Below are positions 39,368-47,197 of a stretch of 47,197 nt of DNA, piece by piece. The DNA comes from Hydrogenophilales bacterium CG12_big_fil_rev_8_21_14_0_65_61_21. Lineage in GTDB: Bacteria; Pseudomonadota; Gammaproteobacteria; Burkholderiales; Thiobacillaceae. The stretch covers positions 1-47,197 of the forward strand of contig PFGT01000116.1 in NCBI GenBank assembly GCA_002782005.1, read 5' to 3'. The position numbers and the translations under genes are program-made. Numbering within the stretch: position 1 is the first letter of the stretch; the number at the start of each line of letters is the position of its first letter. Under the pieces are notes generated by a model that ran no database searches, was not told the origin of the DNA, and saw nothing but the letters and a program-made list of their open reading frames with translations.

Positions 39368-40033
39368 ATGAGCGCTCGGGTCATCGCGGTAGTCAACCAG
39401 AAGGGCGGCGCCGGCAAAAGCACCCTGACCATGCTGCTGGCCGGCGCCTTGGCCGAGAAAGGCCATCGCGTCCTGGTGGCCGATGGTGACTCGCAGAATA
39501 CTGCCCTGCGCTGGGCCACCGCCGGTGAGGGTTTCCCAGCCGAGGTAGAGGACTTGTCGGGCGAGGAAGGGAAGTTGCACAAGCGTCTGCGAAAACGTCT
39601 CGACGACTACGACTACATCGTCATCGATAGTCCACCCGCCGCTGCCGCTCCGGTTACTGCCAGCGCCCTGCGCCTGGCCCATCTGGCCCTGGTGCCGGTG
39701 ATCCCGTCGCCCCTGGACCTGTGGGCCAGCCTGCGTATCCGCGACGCCATTTATGCTGCCCGCAGTAAAAATCCTATGCTGGAGGCACGCCTGGTGGTCA
39801 ATCAGGCACAGCCAAACACCGTGCTGGCCCGCGAGGTGTTAGCCATGTTGCCGGAATTTGGCATCCCTATGTTGGCCGCGCAACTAAAACAGCGCACCGC
39901 GTATCGCCAATGCGCCGCCTTGGGCGGCACGCTTTCCGGATTAGGCAGTCGGGCGGCTATCGCCAGCCTGGAATTAGCCTCGCTGTGTCGGGAAGTCGAA
40001 TCCATAATTGGCGCCATGAAGGTCATGGTTTAA
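39368..40033 (+). CDS. ParA/MinD-like ATPase (orphan)
   Basis: 221 aa P-loop ATPase with the deviant Walker A KGGAGKST (12-19), a Walker B-like YIVIDSPP segment, and VIPSPLDLWASLRIRD, a pattern of short ParA family proteins without an N-terminal DNA-binding domain. No parB, parS-like repeats or other partition gene lie beside it, so chromosome or plasmid partition is not implied. Such orphans can position cargo such as chemoreceptors or redox complexes. It lies 28 bases after the HTH-ferredoxin gene and 12 before galE, so it may be in one transcript with both. Confidence 0.85.
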   Translation: MSARVIAVVNQKGGAGKSTLTMLLAGALAEKGHRVLVADGDSQNTALRWATAGEGFPAEVEDLSGEEGKLHKRLRKRLDDYDYIVIDSPPAAAAPVTASALRLAHLALVPVIPSPLDLWASLRIRDAIYAARSKNPMLEARLVVNQAQPNTVLAREVLAMLPEFGIPMLAAQLKQRTAYRQCAALGGTLSGLGSRAAIASLELASLCREVESIIGAMKVMV

Positions 40034-40045
40034 AAAAGGTACGTG

Positions 40046-41065
40046 ATGCGTTTGCTGGTAACGGGGGGGGCAGGTTATATCGGCAGTCATACCTGCGTGG
40101 AATTGTTGCGCGCCGGTCACGAGCCGGTGCTGGTGGACAATCTCAGCAACAGCAAAATGGAGGCGCTGCGCCGGGTGGAACGCATTAGCGGTCGGCCGCT
40201 GACGTTTTATCGGGCCGATATCCGCGACAAGGCCGCTTTGCGCGACATCTTCGCCCATCATGCGATCGATGCCGTAATCCACTTCGCCGGCCTAAAGGCA
40301 GTGGGCGAGTCGGTGACCAAGCCGTTGCTGTATTACGATAACAATGTCGCTGGTACGGTCAGCCTGTGCGAGGTCATGGCCGAGGCGGGGGTGAAGCGCA
40401 TCGTCTTTAGCTCGTCCGCCACCGTCTACGGCGACCCTCGCACGGTGCCAATCCGTGAGGATTTTCCGGTCGGCGCGACTACTAATCCCTATGGCCGCAG
40501 CAAGTTCATGATCGAAGAGATACTGCGTGATCTGCATCTCTCCGATCCCGCTTGGCGGATTGGTTTGCTGCGCTATTTCAACCCGGTCGGGGCGCATGAG
40601 TCGGGCCTGATCGGTGAGGACCCGAATGGCGTCCCCAATAACCTGATGCCCTACATCGCTCAGGTAGCGGTAGGTGCGCGACCCTATCTCAATGTCTTCG
40701 GTGACACCTATGCCACGCCGGACGGCACCGGGGTGCGGGATTACATCCATGTGGTTGACCTGGCGCTGGGCCATATCGCGGCCTTGCGTTATCTCGAAAG
40801 CCACGACGGCGTGCTGACGGTCAACCTGGGCACTGGCCACGGCTATAGCGTACTGGATATGGTCAAGGCCTTCGCCGAGGCGAGCGGTCGCGCGGTGCCT
40901 TACCAAATCGCCCCGCCACGGGCCGGCGATATCGCCTGCTGCTACGCCGATCCGAGCCGGGCAGCTCAGTTGCTGGACTGGCGGGCGGAACGCGATTTGA
41001 ATGCCATGTGCGCCGATACCTGGCGCTGGCAAAGCCAGAATCCAAACGGTTTTGAAAACGATTGA
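40046..41065 (+). CDS. galE: UDP-glucose 4-epimerase
   Basis: 339 aa SDR-family enzyme that interconverts UDP-glucose and UDP-galactose. The NAD motif TGGAGYIGS begins at residue 6, Ser/Thr precede the catalytic Tyr149 (YGRSK; same number as E. coli), and YFNPVGAHESGLIGE and YATPDGTGVRDYIHV are clear GalE segments. ATG 40046 follows AAAAGGT by five bases; the adjacent GTG is less likely. An eight-G homopolymer (40063-40070) codes for part of the NAD loop. Neighbour manC points to sugar nucleotide supply for envelope polysaccharide. Confidence 0.95.
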   Translation: MRLLVTGGAGYIGSHTCVELLRAGHEPVLVDNLSNSKMEALRRVERISGRPLTFYRADIRDKAALRDIFAHHAIDAVIHFAGLKAVGESVTKPLLYYDNNVAGTVSLCEVMAEAGVKRIVFSSSATVYGDPRTVPIREDFPVGATTNPYGRSKFMIEEILRDLHLSDPAWRIGLLRYFNPVGAHESGLIGEDPNGVPNNLMPYIAQVAVGARPYLNVFGDTYATPDGTGVRDYIHVVDLALGHIAALRYLESHDGVLTVNLGTGHGYSVLDMVKAFAEASGRAVPYQIAPPRAGDIACCYADPSRAAQLLDWRAERDLNAMCADTWRWQSQNPNGFEND

Positions 41066-41075
41066 GGGTACGACC

Positions 41076-42503
41076 ATGTTGATTCCTGTGATCCTGTCCG
41101 GCGGCGCTGGCACCCGTTTGTGGCCGGTCTCCCGCGAGGGCCGGCCCAAGCCTTTTATGCGCATGACCGACGGCGGTAGCCTGCTGGGCAAGACCTATAG
41201 CCGAGCCTTGGCCTGCCTGGGTGCGAGTGAGGTGCTGACCATCACCAACCGGGATTACTACTTCCAGAGCAAGGATGTCTGGCAGGCCGAGACCGATGAC
41301 CGCTTGCCGCTCCGCTTCCTGCTTGAGCCGGCCGCCCGCAATACCGCGCCGGCAATCCTGCTCGGCGCGCTGATGCTGCGCGCCGAGCACGGCGCCGAAG
41401 CGGTGATGCTGGTGCTGGCGGCCGATCACCTGATCCAGGATGTGCCGGCCTTCGTCGCCGATGTGGCCGAGGCCGAGTCCCTGGCCAGGACGGGCCATCT
41501 GGTGACCTTCGGCATCCCGCCGACGCACCCCGAAACCGGCTTTGGCTACATCGCCGCAGGCACTGCCATTGGCGACGGTCCTGGCTGTCAGGTCGTCGGT
41601 TTCATCGAAAAACCGAGCCAGGAACGGGCCGCCGAGATGATCGCCGCCGGCAGTCATTTCTGGAATTCGGGCATGTTCTGTTTTCGGGTGGGCGACCTGA
41701 TTGAGGCCTTCGCGCACTATGCGCCTGAGATGCTGGCGATCGGCGAGGCCTGTTGGGCCGCTACTCTGCCTGGCTGCTCCGAGGCCTATTGCGCGCTCGA
41801 CGCAGACACCTTCGCCGGCTTGGACGACATCTCCATCGACTACGCCATCATGGAAAAGGCCGACAACGTCGCCGTGGTGCCGGCCGGCTTCGACTGGACC
41901 GATGTTGGTTCCTGGCGGGCCCTAGCCGACCTGGTCGAGGCCGACGCGGCCGGCAATCGTAGCCTGGGCGAGGTGATCCATATCGGCACGCGCAATTGTT
42001 ATGTCCAGAGCGAAGACCGGCTGGTGGCCACGGTCGGTATCGACGACCTGGTGATCGTCGATACCCCGGACGCGCTCTTGATTAGCCACCGGGACGAGAC
42101 CCAGAGGGTCAAGGAGGTGGTCAAGCTGCTCAGGGATTCGGGCCATGCCTGCTACAAGCTGCACCGCACCGTGGCTAGACCATGGGGCACCTATTCGGTG
42201 CTGGAGGAGGCCGACCGCTACAAGATCAAGCGCATCGAGGTGAAGCCGGGGGCGTCGCTATCGCTACAGATGCACCACCACCGCAGCGAGCATTGGATCG
42301 TGGTCAGCGGCACCGCGAGGGTGACCAATGATGAACAGGTCATGCTGGTGCACAGCAACGAGTCCACCTACATCCCGGCCGGCCATGCCCACCGGCTGGA
42401 AAACCCCGGCATCCTCAATCTGGTGATGATCGAGGTGCAGAGCGGCGAGTATCTGGGCGAGGACGACATCGTCCGGTTCGAGGACATCTATGGCCGGGGC
42501 TGA
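41076..42503 (+). CDS. manC: Mannose-1-phosphate guanylyltransferase / mannose-6-phosphate isomerase
   Basis: 475 aa bifunctional type II enzyme. The N-terminal nucleotidyltransferase domain begins MLIPVILSGGAGTRLWPVSR, with the activator GGAGTRLWP at 9-17, and contains FIEKPS and a GMFCFR segment. The C-terminal cupin-type PMI domain (about 350-475) contains MHHHRSEHW (about 398), the metal-binding His cluster. It makes GDP-mannose for polysaccharides, GDP-fucose or similar products. ATG 41076 follows GAGGG and lies ten bases after galE. No glycosyltransferase or Wzx/Wzy gene lies beside it. Confidence 0.96.
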   Translation: MLIPVILSGGAGTRLWPVSREGRPKPFMRMTDGGSLLGKTYSRALACLGASEVLTITNRDYYFQSKDVWQAETDDRLPLRFLLEPAARNTAPAILLGALMLRAEHGAEAVMLVLAADHLIQDVPAFVADVAEAESLARTGHLVTFGIPPTHPETGFGYIAAGTAIGDGPGCQVVGFIEKPSQERAAEMIAAGSHFWNSGMFCFRVGDLIEAFAHYAPEMLAIGEACWAATLPGCSEAYCALDADTFAGLDDISIDYAIMEKADNVAVVPAGFDWTDVGSWRALADLVEADAAGNRSLGEVIHIGTRNCYVQSEDRLVATVGIDDLVIVDTPDALLISHRDETQRVKEVVKLLRDSGHACYKLHRTVARPWGTYSVLEEADRYKIKRIEVKPGASLSLQMHHHRSEHWIVVSGTARVTNDEQVMLVHSNESTYIPAGHAHRLENPGILNLVMIEVQSGEYLGEDDIVRFEDIYGRG

Positions 42504-42551
42504 TCGACTGTGGCAATATGAATCGATATCACCCCGAATGAAGGCCGCATC

Positions 42552-43064
42552 GTGTTGAAAACATTCTCTTTGCCGAAACTGCCCTCCTTGCCCAAGCCGT
42601 TGTCCCGCCTGGCCTCGGCGCTGCCATCATTGCCGGTGTCGGCGGCGTTTGTGACGTTATTCAATCTAGCCGCTTGGCGGGGCCTGAAAGAGTTGGACTG
42701 GACCGCGCTTAACGGCAAGCGGTTTTGCGTCCAGGTCCGCGACCTGGGGATAAGCAGCTATTTCTCCGTGACCGGACGCGGCCTGCGTCCAGAGATGGCC
42801 GATCATGCTGATGTCACCTTTACCGCCACGGCTCAGGATTTCACCCGCCTGGCTCTGCGCCTGGAAGACCCGGATACCTTGTTTTTCAACCGCAGGCTGT
42901 CGATCGAGGGCAATACCGATCTGGGTCTGACGGTGAAGAACATGCTCGATGCAGTGGAACTGGATAGCATCCTGGCGGCCATGCCGATGCCCCTGGCGCG
43001 GCTGTTGTCGGGTGTGCGTCGGCGCATGGTTGAAGCCGACAGCGCCGCCGGCCAGCCGGCTTGA
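42552..43064 (+). CDS. ubiT: UbiT, SCP2-domain accessory factor for O2-independent ubiquinone synthesis
   Basis: 170 aa SCP2-type lipid-binding protein. After a Pro/Leu-rich amphipathic N terminus (1-30), the core carries the UbiT hallmark DPDTLFFNRRLSIEGNTDLG and then VKNMLDAVELD. This distinguishes it from the aerobic factor UbiJ, which is longer and has a coiled coil. UbiT works with the U32 proteins UbiU and UbiV in anaerobic ubiquinone synthesis in E. coli and other proteobacteria; neither is in the window. Start is GTG 42552, with AAGG seven bases upstream; the nearby ATG at 42540 is out of frame and stops after six codons. Confidence 0.83.
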   Translation: MLKTFSLPKLPSLPKPLSRLASALPSLPVSAAFVTLFNLAAWRGLKELDWTALNGKRFCVQVRDLGISSYFSVTGRGLRPEMADHADVTFTATAQDFTRLALRLEDPDTLFFNRRLSIEGNTDLGLTVKNMLDAVELDSILAAMPMPLARLLSGVRRRMVEADSAAGQPA

Positions 43065-43075
43065 TCTTGCGCAAG
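43061..43075 (+). promoter_or_regulatory. Candidate Crp/Fnr-family box between ubiT and the FmdE-like gene
   Basis: TTGAT-CTTG-CGCAA (43061-43074) has the FNR layout of two 5-base half sites with a 4-base spacer. The first half is perfect and the second matches 3 of 5 (CGCAA for ATCAA). It also contains the ten-base palindrome CTTGCGCAAG (43066-43075). Its centre lies about 64 bases before the ATG at 43132, a workable distance for an activator. It overlaps the ubiT stop. No strong -10 follows. Confidence 0.35.
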
Positions 43076-43131
43076 TTCTGAATGGCAGGAATAGGCGATG
43101 ATGCTAGTCCGTCATCGTCATTGGAGTTTCC

Positions 43132-43737
43132 ATGTCCTACCCTGCCTTTTTCGCCGAGGTTCCGCCGTTGCGCCTGTATGACCCCTTGGCCGAGCTGCTT
43201 GGCGCGGCCGAGGGCGGCCTGCTCGAATATCGCTATGAAGACGCGGTCAAGCTGGCCGGTCATTCCTGCCCGACCGTCGCCGGCGCCTGGCTGATGACCC
43301 GGCTGGCGCTCGGCCGCTTGTACCCGGATGACCTGCCCCGGCGCGGCGGCATCGGCGTTGAATTGCGTGACCGTCAGGATGCTGGGGTGGCCGGCGTCGT
43401 CGGCGCGGTGCTCGGTCTTTTGACCGGGGCGGCGGGTGAGGGTGGTTTCAAGGGCGTCAATGGCCACCATGCCCGCCGGGGCCTGCTGCATTACGGTGTC
43501 GCCATGGCCGCCGAGGCGCGTTTTACCCGCCAGGATAGCGGCGCTAGCGTCGCCGTAGCCTACAACCCGGCGTCGGTGCAGCCCGATCCGGCCATGCCGG
43601 CGCTGATGAAAAGGTGTTTCGCTGGCGAAGCGAACGCTGAACAGCGAGTTGCCTTCGGACGACTGTGGCAGGATCGGGTGCGGCGCATACTGCTGGAGCA
43701 TGGTGACGACCCGGAGGTAGTCCAGATCGTTGCTTGA
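43132..43737 (+). CDS. FmdE-like protein of unknown function
   Basis: 201 aa soluble protein. The segment KLAGHSCPTVAG (His44, Cys46) followed by an alpha-helical AWLMTRLALG stretch resembles the metal-binding GHxCPG region of FmdE, a family named from formylmethanofuran dehydrogenase operons but widespread in bacteria without methanogenesis. Here Pro-Thr replaces the usual Pro-Gly. It also has a Gly-rich middle (VVGAVLGLLTGAAGEGGF). Function unknown; a metal- or sulfur-linked redox role is a guess. GGAG lies six bases before ATG 43132. The upstream Fnr-type box and ubiT hint at low-oxygen expression. radA begins 74 bases downstream. Confidence 0.6.
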   Translation: MSYPAFFAEVPPLRLYDPLAELLGAAEGGLLEYRYEDAVKLAGHSCPTVAGAWLMTRLALGRLYPDDLPRRGGIGVELRDRQDAGVAGVVGAVLGLLTGAAGEGGFKGVNGHHARRGLLHYGVAMAAEARFTRQDSGASVAVAYNPASVQPDPAMPALMKRCFAGEANAEQRVAFGRLWQDRVRRILLEHGDDPEVVQIVA

Positions 43738-43763
43738 GCGCCAGTCGGTCTCTCCGGTATAAC
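43734..43763 (+). promoter_or_regulatory. Candidate sigma70 promoter for radA
   Basis: TTGAGC (43734-43739), 18 bases, TATAAC (43758-43763). The -10 matches 5 of 6 and the -35 matches 4 of 6. The -35 overlaps the stop codon of the FmdE-like gene. Transcription would start near 43770, about 40 bases before the radA ATG. Confidence 0.4.
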
Positions 43764-43811
43764 CGTTTTTTTTCTTTTACGTCGCTTGTCGACCGAGGCG
43801 GTAAAGACCTG

Positions 43812-45167
43812 ATGGCCAAAGACAAAACCCTTTATGTTTGCCTCGAATGCGGCGGCCAGACCACGAAATGGCAGGGGCAATGCCCCCATTGCCTGGCCTG
43901 GAACACACTGAGCGAGACCGTTGCCGAGGCCAAACCCCGGCGTTTCCAGGCACTGGCGGCGAACGGCGGGGTGCAGCGCTTGTCCGCGGTTCAGGCACGG
44001 GACATTCCTCGCATCGCCACCAGTCTGGCCGAATTCGATCGGGTGCTGGGCGGCGGCCTGGTGGAAGGCGGCGTGGCGCTGATCGGCGGCGACCCCGGCA
44101 TCGGCAAATCGACCTTGTTGTTACAGGCGCTGGCCGCCTTGTCGGCCCAGCACAAGACGCTATATGTCAGCGGCGAGGAATCGGCTGATCAGATCGCCAT
44201 GCGGGCCAATCGATTGGGTTTGACCGGCTGCGATATCCCTATCCTGACCGAGATCAGGCTGGAATCGGTACTGGCGACGCTGAAACATGAACAGCCCCGG
44301 ATCGCGGTGATCGATTCCATCCAGACCCTCTACACCGAAGCATTACAGGCCGCGCCGGGTAGCGTTTCGCAGGTCCGCGAATGCGCCCAGGAACTGACTC
44401 GTTATGCCAAGCAAACGGGCACCAGCGTGGTGTTCATTGGCCACGTCACCAAGGAGGGCGCCCTGGCCGGCCCCAGGGTATTGGAACACATCGTCGATAC
44501 CGTGCTTTATTTCGAGGGCGATACCGGCTCCAGCTTCCGTTTGATCCGTGCCTTCAAAAACCGCTTCGGCGCGGTCAATGAACTGGGCGTGTTCGCGATG
44601 ACCGATCGGGGGCTGAAGGGCGTGAACAATCCCTCCGCCCTGTTTTTGAACCGGCCAGAGCAGGATGCGCCGGGTTCTTGCGTGGTGGTGACCCAGGAGG
44701 GCACTCGGCCGATGCTGGTCGAGATTCAAGCCCTGGTCGATAGCTCGCATACGCCTACGCCGCGCCGACTCACGGTGGGGCTCGACCCGAACCGCTTGGC
44801 CATGTTGTTGGCGGTACTACATCGCCACGGCGGTATTGGCTGTTTCGACCAGGATGTCTTCGTCAATGTTGTCGGTGGGGTGCGGATAGTCGAACCAGCG
44901 GCCGATATGGCGATTCTTACTGCCGTTGTTTCGTCTATTAAAAACAAGGTATTGCCGCATAAACTTGCAGTATTTGGTGAGATTGGACTAGCGGGTGAGA
45001 TACGTCCAGTGCAGCGCGGTCAGGAACGTTTGAAAGAGGCCGCCAAGCTGGGTTTTAACCTGATACTGCTACCCAAAGCCAATATGCCTAAGCAAATGCC
45101 ACCTGGCGTCCAGGTCAAAGGTTTGTCGACATTACAGGAGGCGCTGGAATGTTTGCGTAATCTCTAA
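43812..45167 (+). CDS. radA: DNA repair ATPase/helicase RadA (Sms)
   Basis: 451 aa RecA-like, DnaB-type motor that drives branch migration in recombination. Order: C4 zinc finger (Cys10, 13, 24, 27), RecA-like core with Walker A GGDPGIGKSTL (about 92-102), the RadA-specific KNRFG motif (about 249), and a C-terminal Lon-like domain (about 290-451). ATG 43812 gives the conserved MAKDKTLYVCLECG start. The length is close to that of E. coli RadA (460 aa). It ends 18 bases from the convergent EAL gene. Confidence 0.97.
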   Translation: MAKDKTLYVCLECGGQTTKWQGQCPHCLAWNTLSETVAEAKPRRFQALAANGGVQRLSAVQARDIPRIATSLAEFDRVLGGGLVEGGVALIGGDPGIGKSTLLLQALAALSAQHKTLYVSGEESADQIAMRANRLGLTGCDIPILTEIRLESVLATLKHEQPRIAVIDSIQTLYTEALQAAPGSVSQVRECAQELTRYAKQTGTSVVFIGHVTKEGALAGPRVLEHIVDTVLYFEGDTGSSFRLIRAFKNRFGAVNELGVFAMTDRGLKGVNNPSALFLNRPEQDAPGSCVVVTQEGTRPMLVEIQALVDSSHTPTPRRLTVGLDPNRLAMLLAVLHRHGGIGCFDQDVFVNVVGGVRIVEPAADMAILTAVVSSIKNKVLPHKLAVFGEIGLAGEIRPVQRGQERLKEAAKLGFNLILLPKANMPKQMPPGVQVKGLSTLQEALECLRNL

Positions 45168-45185
45168 TTAGACTAGAAACCTGGT

Positions 45186-47197
45186 TTAAGTCTTGACGAT
45201 TAACTGGTTTATTTTAATTGGTTTTTCTATCTCATAGCCCTGGCCATAATCGACCCCGATCTCGCGTACCATGGCCAGAATTTCGGGGCTGGCGACAAAC
45301 TCAGCCACGGTCTTCATGCCCAGTGCATGGCCAATCTCATTCATGGATTTCACCATGGCTTGTAGTTGCGGGTCGTCCACCATGTCCTTGACGAACGCGC
45401 CGTCGATCTTCAGCGTGTCGGTATGCAGGCTGCGTAGGTAACCGAACGAAGCGTTGCCGCTACCGAAATCGTCCAGGCTGAAACGGCAGCCGTAGCGCCG
45501 AATCTGGCGCATGAAGTCCTGGGCCACAGCATGGCTTTGCAGGGTCGCGGTCTCGGTGATCTCGAAGGTAATCCGGTCACAGGGCAGGTCGCCGACGGCC
45601 AACTCCCGATGCAAAACAGCGAGCAGGTCGGCGTTGGCCAGCGATTGTGCCGACAGGTTGACGGAAAACCCTCCGGTACGGTCGAAGTCGACCCGATTTC
45701 GCCGTATCCAGTCCAGCATGCCGTTGACCACCCAAAGGTCGAGATCATGGGCACGTTGCCAGCGCTCGACGGCCAGGACAAAAGGTTGCGGTGAGACGGC
45801 TTCGACGCCATTCTCGTCCAGCACGCCCAGCAGCACTTCGTAGAGCGGCAAGGCGTCCGGCTCCTGGAGCGGGACAATTTTCTGGCAGCGCAGGAATAGA
45901 CGGTCGCCGGACAACATCTGGTCGATTTGTCCGGCCCAGTTGTCCATGGTCTCCCGATCCTGGATGAGGTTGTCGGAGTCGGCATAGACCTGGATCGTGC
46001 CGGGGCCGATCGAGCGAGCGACCTCGCAGGCCGAGGCGGCCCGGCGCAGGGCTTCGTCTGGGTCGATTACGCCCGACCGATAACTTGCCACGCCGAAGAA
46101 TGTCTGGATGCTGAAATTTTCACTGTCATGCTGGAAGTGGTAGCCATCGAAGTTGCGGCTCAATCGGGTCGTCAACTCGCGTGCGGCATCGAGGTCCAGG
46201 CCCGGCAGGAAGGCCGCAAAGCTGCCTTCGCTAAGCATGGCGAGTCGGTCGTTGGCGCCCAGGCTGCGCTGGGCCATGACGGCCAGGGTGCGGGTCAGGT
46301 CTTCACCGGCCTCGGCGCCGCAATGGTCGAAAATGATCCGGTAGGGCTCGAAACTCAGCACGCAGAAGCTGCTGACGCCGTGGAAATGAGCGCCATGGCC
46401 GACTAGGCGAACCAGGCTTTTGCGATTTGGTAGATTGGTGATCGGGTCCTGGTTGGCTTGCTGGGCCAAGTGCCGGTACATGGCATCGATGGCGCCGTAT
46501 TCGGACCGCTCCAGGAGTGGCAGATCGCGGTCCTCGCCTGGTTTTGCCTGGTCTCGACGCATACGCTCGGCTAACTCGTTCAAGGTTAAATCAAGCTTGC
46601 TGGTGGCAGAGCGGTTGACGAAACAGACCCTGGCCCGCGCTTGGCTCAGCCAGATCAACTGCATTGGGACCGGTTTACCGTCCTGTTCAATGTCCCACCA
46701 GTCGCCGACCCGTAACTGTCCGGCCAGTGTTTCATCCCGTGGTAGCGCACCCTCCGGCGGACTTAGCCAGCCTTCGGGTATTTTGACCCGTTCAGCCTGG
46801 TTGGGTGCGCGCACATAGTCCGCCAATTCCTGCATCAGTTCGGCGAGTTGCCGGCGATCGACGATGACCGTGGCCAGGCGGGCCTCGAAGGCATCCAGAA
46901 GCGGCGATGTCGCATTGTCGGCGGCGGCCGTCGGCGTCTGTTCCACTATGGTCAAAAGGTCAGCCAGCAGCCGCCAGGATTGCACCCATTCGGCCGTGTC
47001 GCCGCGCAGTTTGACCAGTACCAACCAATGCTGCCAGCCCAGTTCGAGCAAGCGGGGGATGACCTTGGCTATGACCCGGCTGGCCAACTGCCGATTCAGT
47101 TCCTCGACGACGCGCCGGTTGTTGTCCCGAATCCAGCCTCTTGTCTCGTTAATCTCCTGATAGCCAGCGATCTTTTGTGTGCGTGCACGGACCGGAA
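45186..47197 (-). CDS. DUF1631-like / degenerate GGDEF / EAL domain protein (partial, N terminus beyond right edge)
   Basis: The frame is open to the right edge with no ATG near it, so the start is outside; 670 codons are visible. From the edge inward: a helical region (LPRLLELGWQHWLVLVKLR) and LRVGDWWDIEQDGK...ARVCFVNRS that resemble DUF1631, then a GGDEF-like domain with DPITNLPNRKSL but SEGSF instead of GGDEF, so probably inactive as a cyclase. The C-terminal EAL domain has EVLLG for EAL, NLSAQSL, EITET, DDFGSG, LKIDGAFV, KTVAEFV and YGQGYEI. Most phosphodiesterase residues are kept, so c-di-GMP binding or hydrolysis is plausible. It is likely cytoplasmic and converges on radA. Confidence 0.82.
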   Translation of the reverse strand, partial: PVRARTQKIAGYQEINETRGWIRDNNRRVVEELNRQLASRVIAKVIPRLLELGWQHWLVLVKLRGDTAEWVQSWRLLADLLTIVEQTPTAAADNATSPLLDAFEARLATVIVDRRQLAELMQELADYVRAPNQAERVKIPEGWLSPPEGALPRDETLAGQLRVGDWWDIEQDGKPVPMQLIWLSQARARVCFVNRSATSKLDLTLNELAERMRRDQAKPGEDRDLPLLERSEYGAIDAMYRHLAQQANQDPITNLPNRKSLVRLVGHGAHFHGVSSFCVLSFEPYRIIFDHCGAEAGEDLTRTLAVMAQRSLGANDRLAMLSEGSFAAFLPGLDLDAARELTTRLSRNFDGYHFQHDSENFSIQTFFGVASYRSGVIDPDEALRRAASACEVARSIGPGTIQVYADSDNLIQDRETMDNWAGQIDQMLSGDRLFLRCQKIVPLQEPDALPLYEVLLGVLDENGVEAVSPQPFVLAVERWQRAHDLDLWVVNGMLDWIRRNRVDFDRTGGFSVNLSAQSLANADLLAVLHRELAVGDLPCDRITFEITETATLQSHAVAQDFMRQIRRYGCRFSLDDFGSGNASFGYLRSLHTDTLKIDGAFVKDMVDDPQLQAMVKSMNEIGHALGMKTVAEFVASPEILAMVREIGVDYGQGYEIEKPIKINQLIVKT

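Noticed and set aside
43754-43775. T-rich tract (eight T) after the FmdE-like gene as a terminator
   Set aside because: The only stem before it is CGGT/ACCG with a 3-base loop, too short, and the same bases form a better -10 for radA.

Overview
This window is chromosomal housekeeping DNA from a Gram-negative bacterium, most likely a betaproteobacterium. The pointers are its high G+C content, the gene order leuC-entericidin-leuD-leuB-asd-fimV-truA-trpFBA-accD-folC-dedD-cvpA-purF-metZ, a homodimeric-type AceE followed by AceF and a lipoyl-domain-bearing LpdA, a FimV of the type seen with type IV pili, and GlnS. The order or genus cannot be fixed from the sequence alone. I recognise no phage, insertion sequence, CRISPR array, tRNA or rRNA.

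Layout. (1) 1-4310, minus strand: pyruvate dehydrogenase operon aceE-aceF-lpdA, with lpdA cut by the window edge, driven by a good sigma70-type promoter at 4426-4454. (2) 4498-8658, plus strand: M17 aminopeptidase, chorismate synthase, a YdcH-like small protein, an intrinsic terminator-like hairpin, and an MFS transporter. (3) 8732-25883, plus strand: a tightly packed 17-kb run for leucine, aspartate-semialdehyde, tryptophan, malonyl-CoA, folate, purine and methionine synthesis, interleaved with cell-envelope genes (entericidin-like lipoprotein, FimV, DedD, CvpA) and tRNA pseudouridylation. Many junctions overlap by 1-14 bases, and only one gap exceeds 100 bases. (4) 25884-29375, minus strand: LpxH, PpiB, an L,D-transpeptidase and a TPR protein that share a similar C-terminal domain. 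(5) glnS on the plus strand, convergent with prfB. The prfB gene carries the classic programmed +1 frameshift. Upstream of it on the minus strand lie an MgtC/SapB-type membrane protein, glycogen phosphorylase and recJ. (6) 37888-45167, plus strand: an HTH/[2Fe-2S]/ferredoxin-reductase fusion, an orphan ParA ATPase, galE, manC, the anaerobic-ubiquinone factor ubiT, an FmdE-like protein preceded by a possible FNR-type box, and radA. (7) A minus-strand DUF1631-like/degenerate GGDEF/EAL protein runs off the right edge.

The DNA is mostly ordinary core genome. The points most worth a second look are the HTH-ferredoxin-reductase fusion with a possibly leaderless promoter, the ubiT/FmdE-like pair around a candidate oxygen-response site, the ECF-T-like membrane protein between fimV and truA, the terminator-like hairpin placed directly against the MFS start codon, the prfB recoding site, and the composite c-di-GMP protein at the edge.
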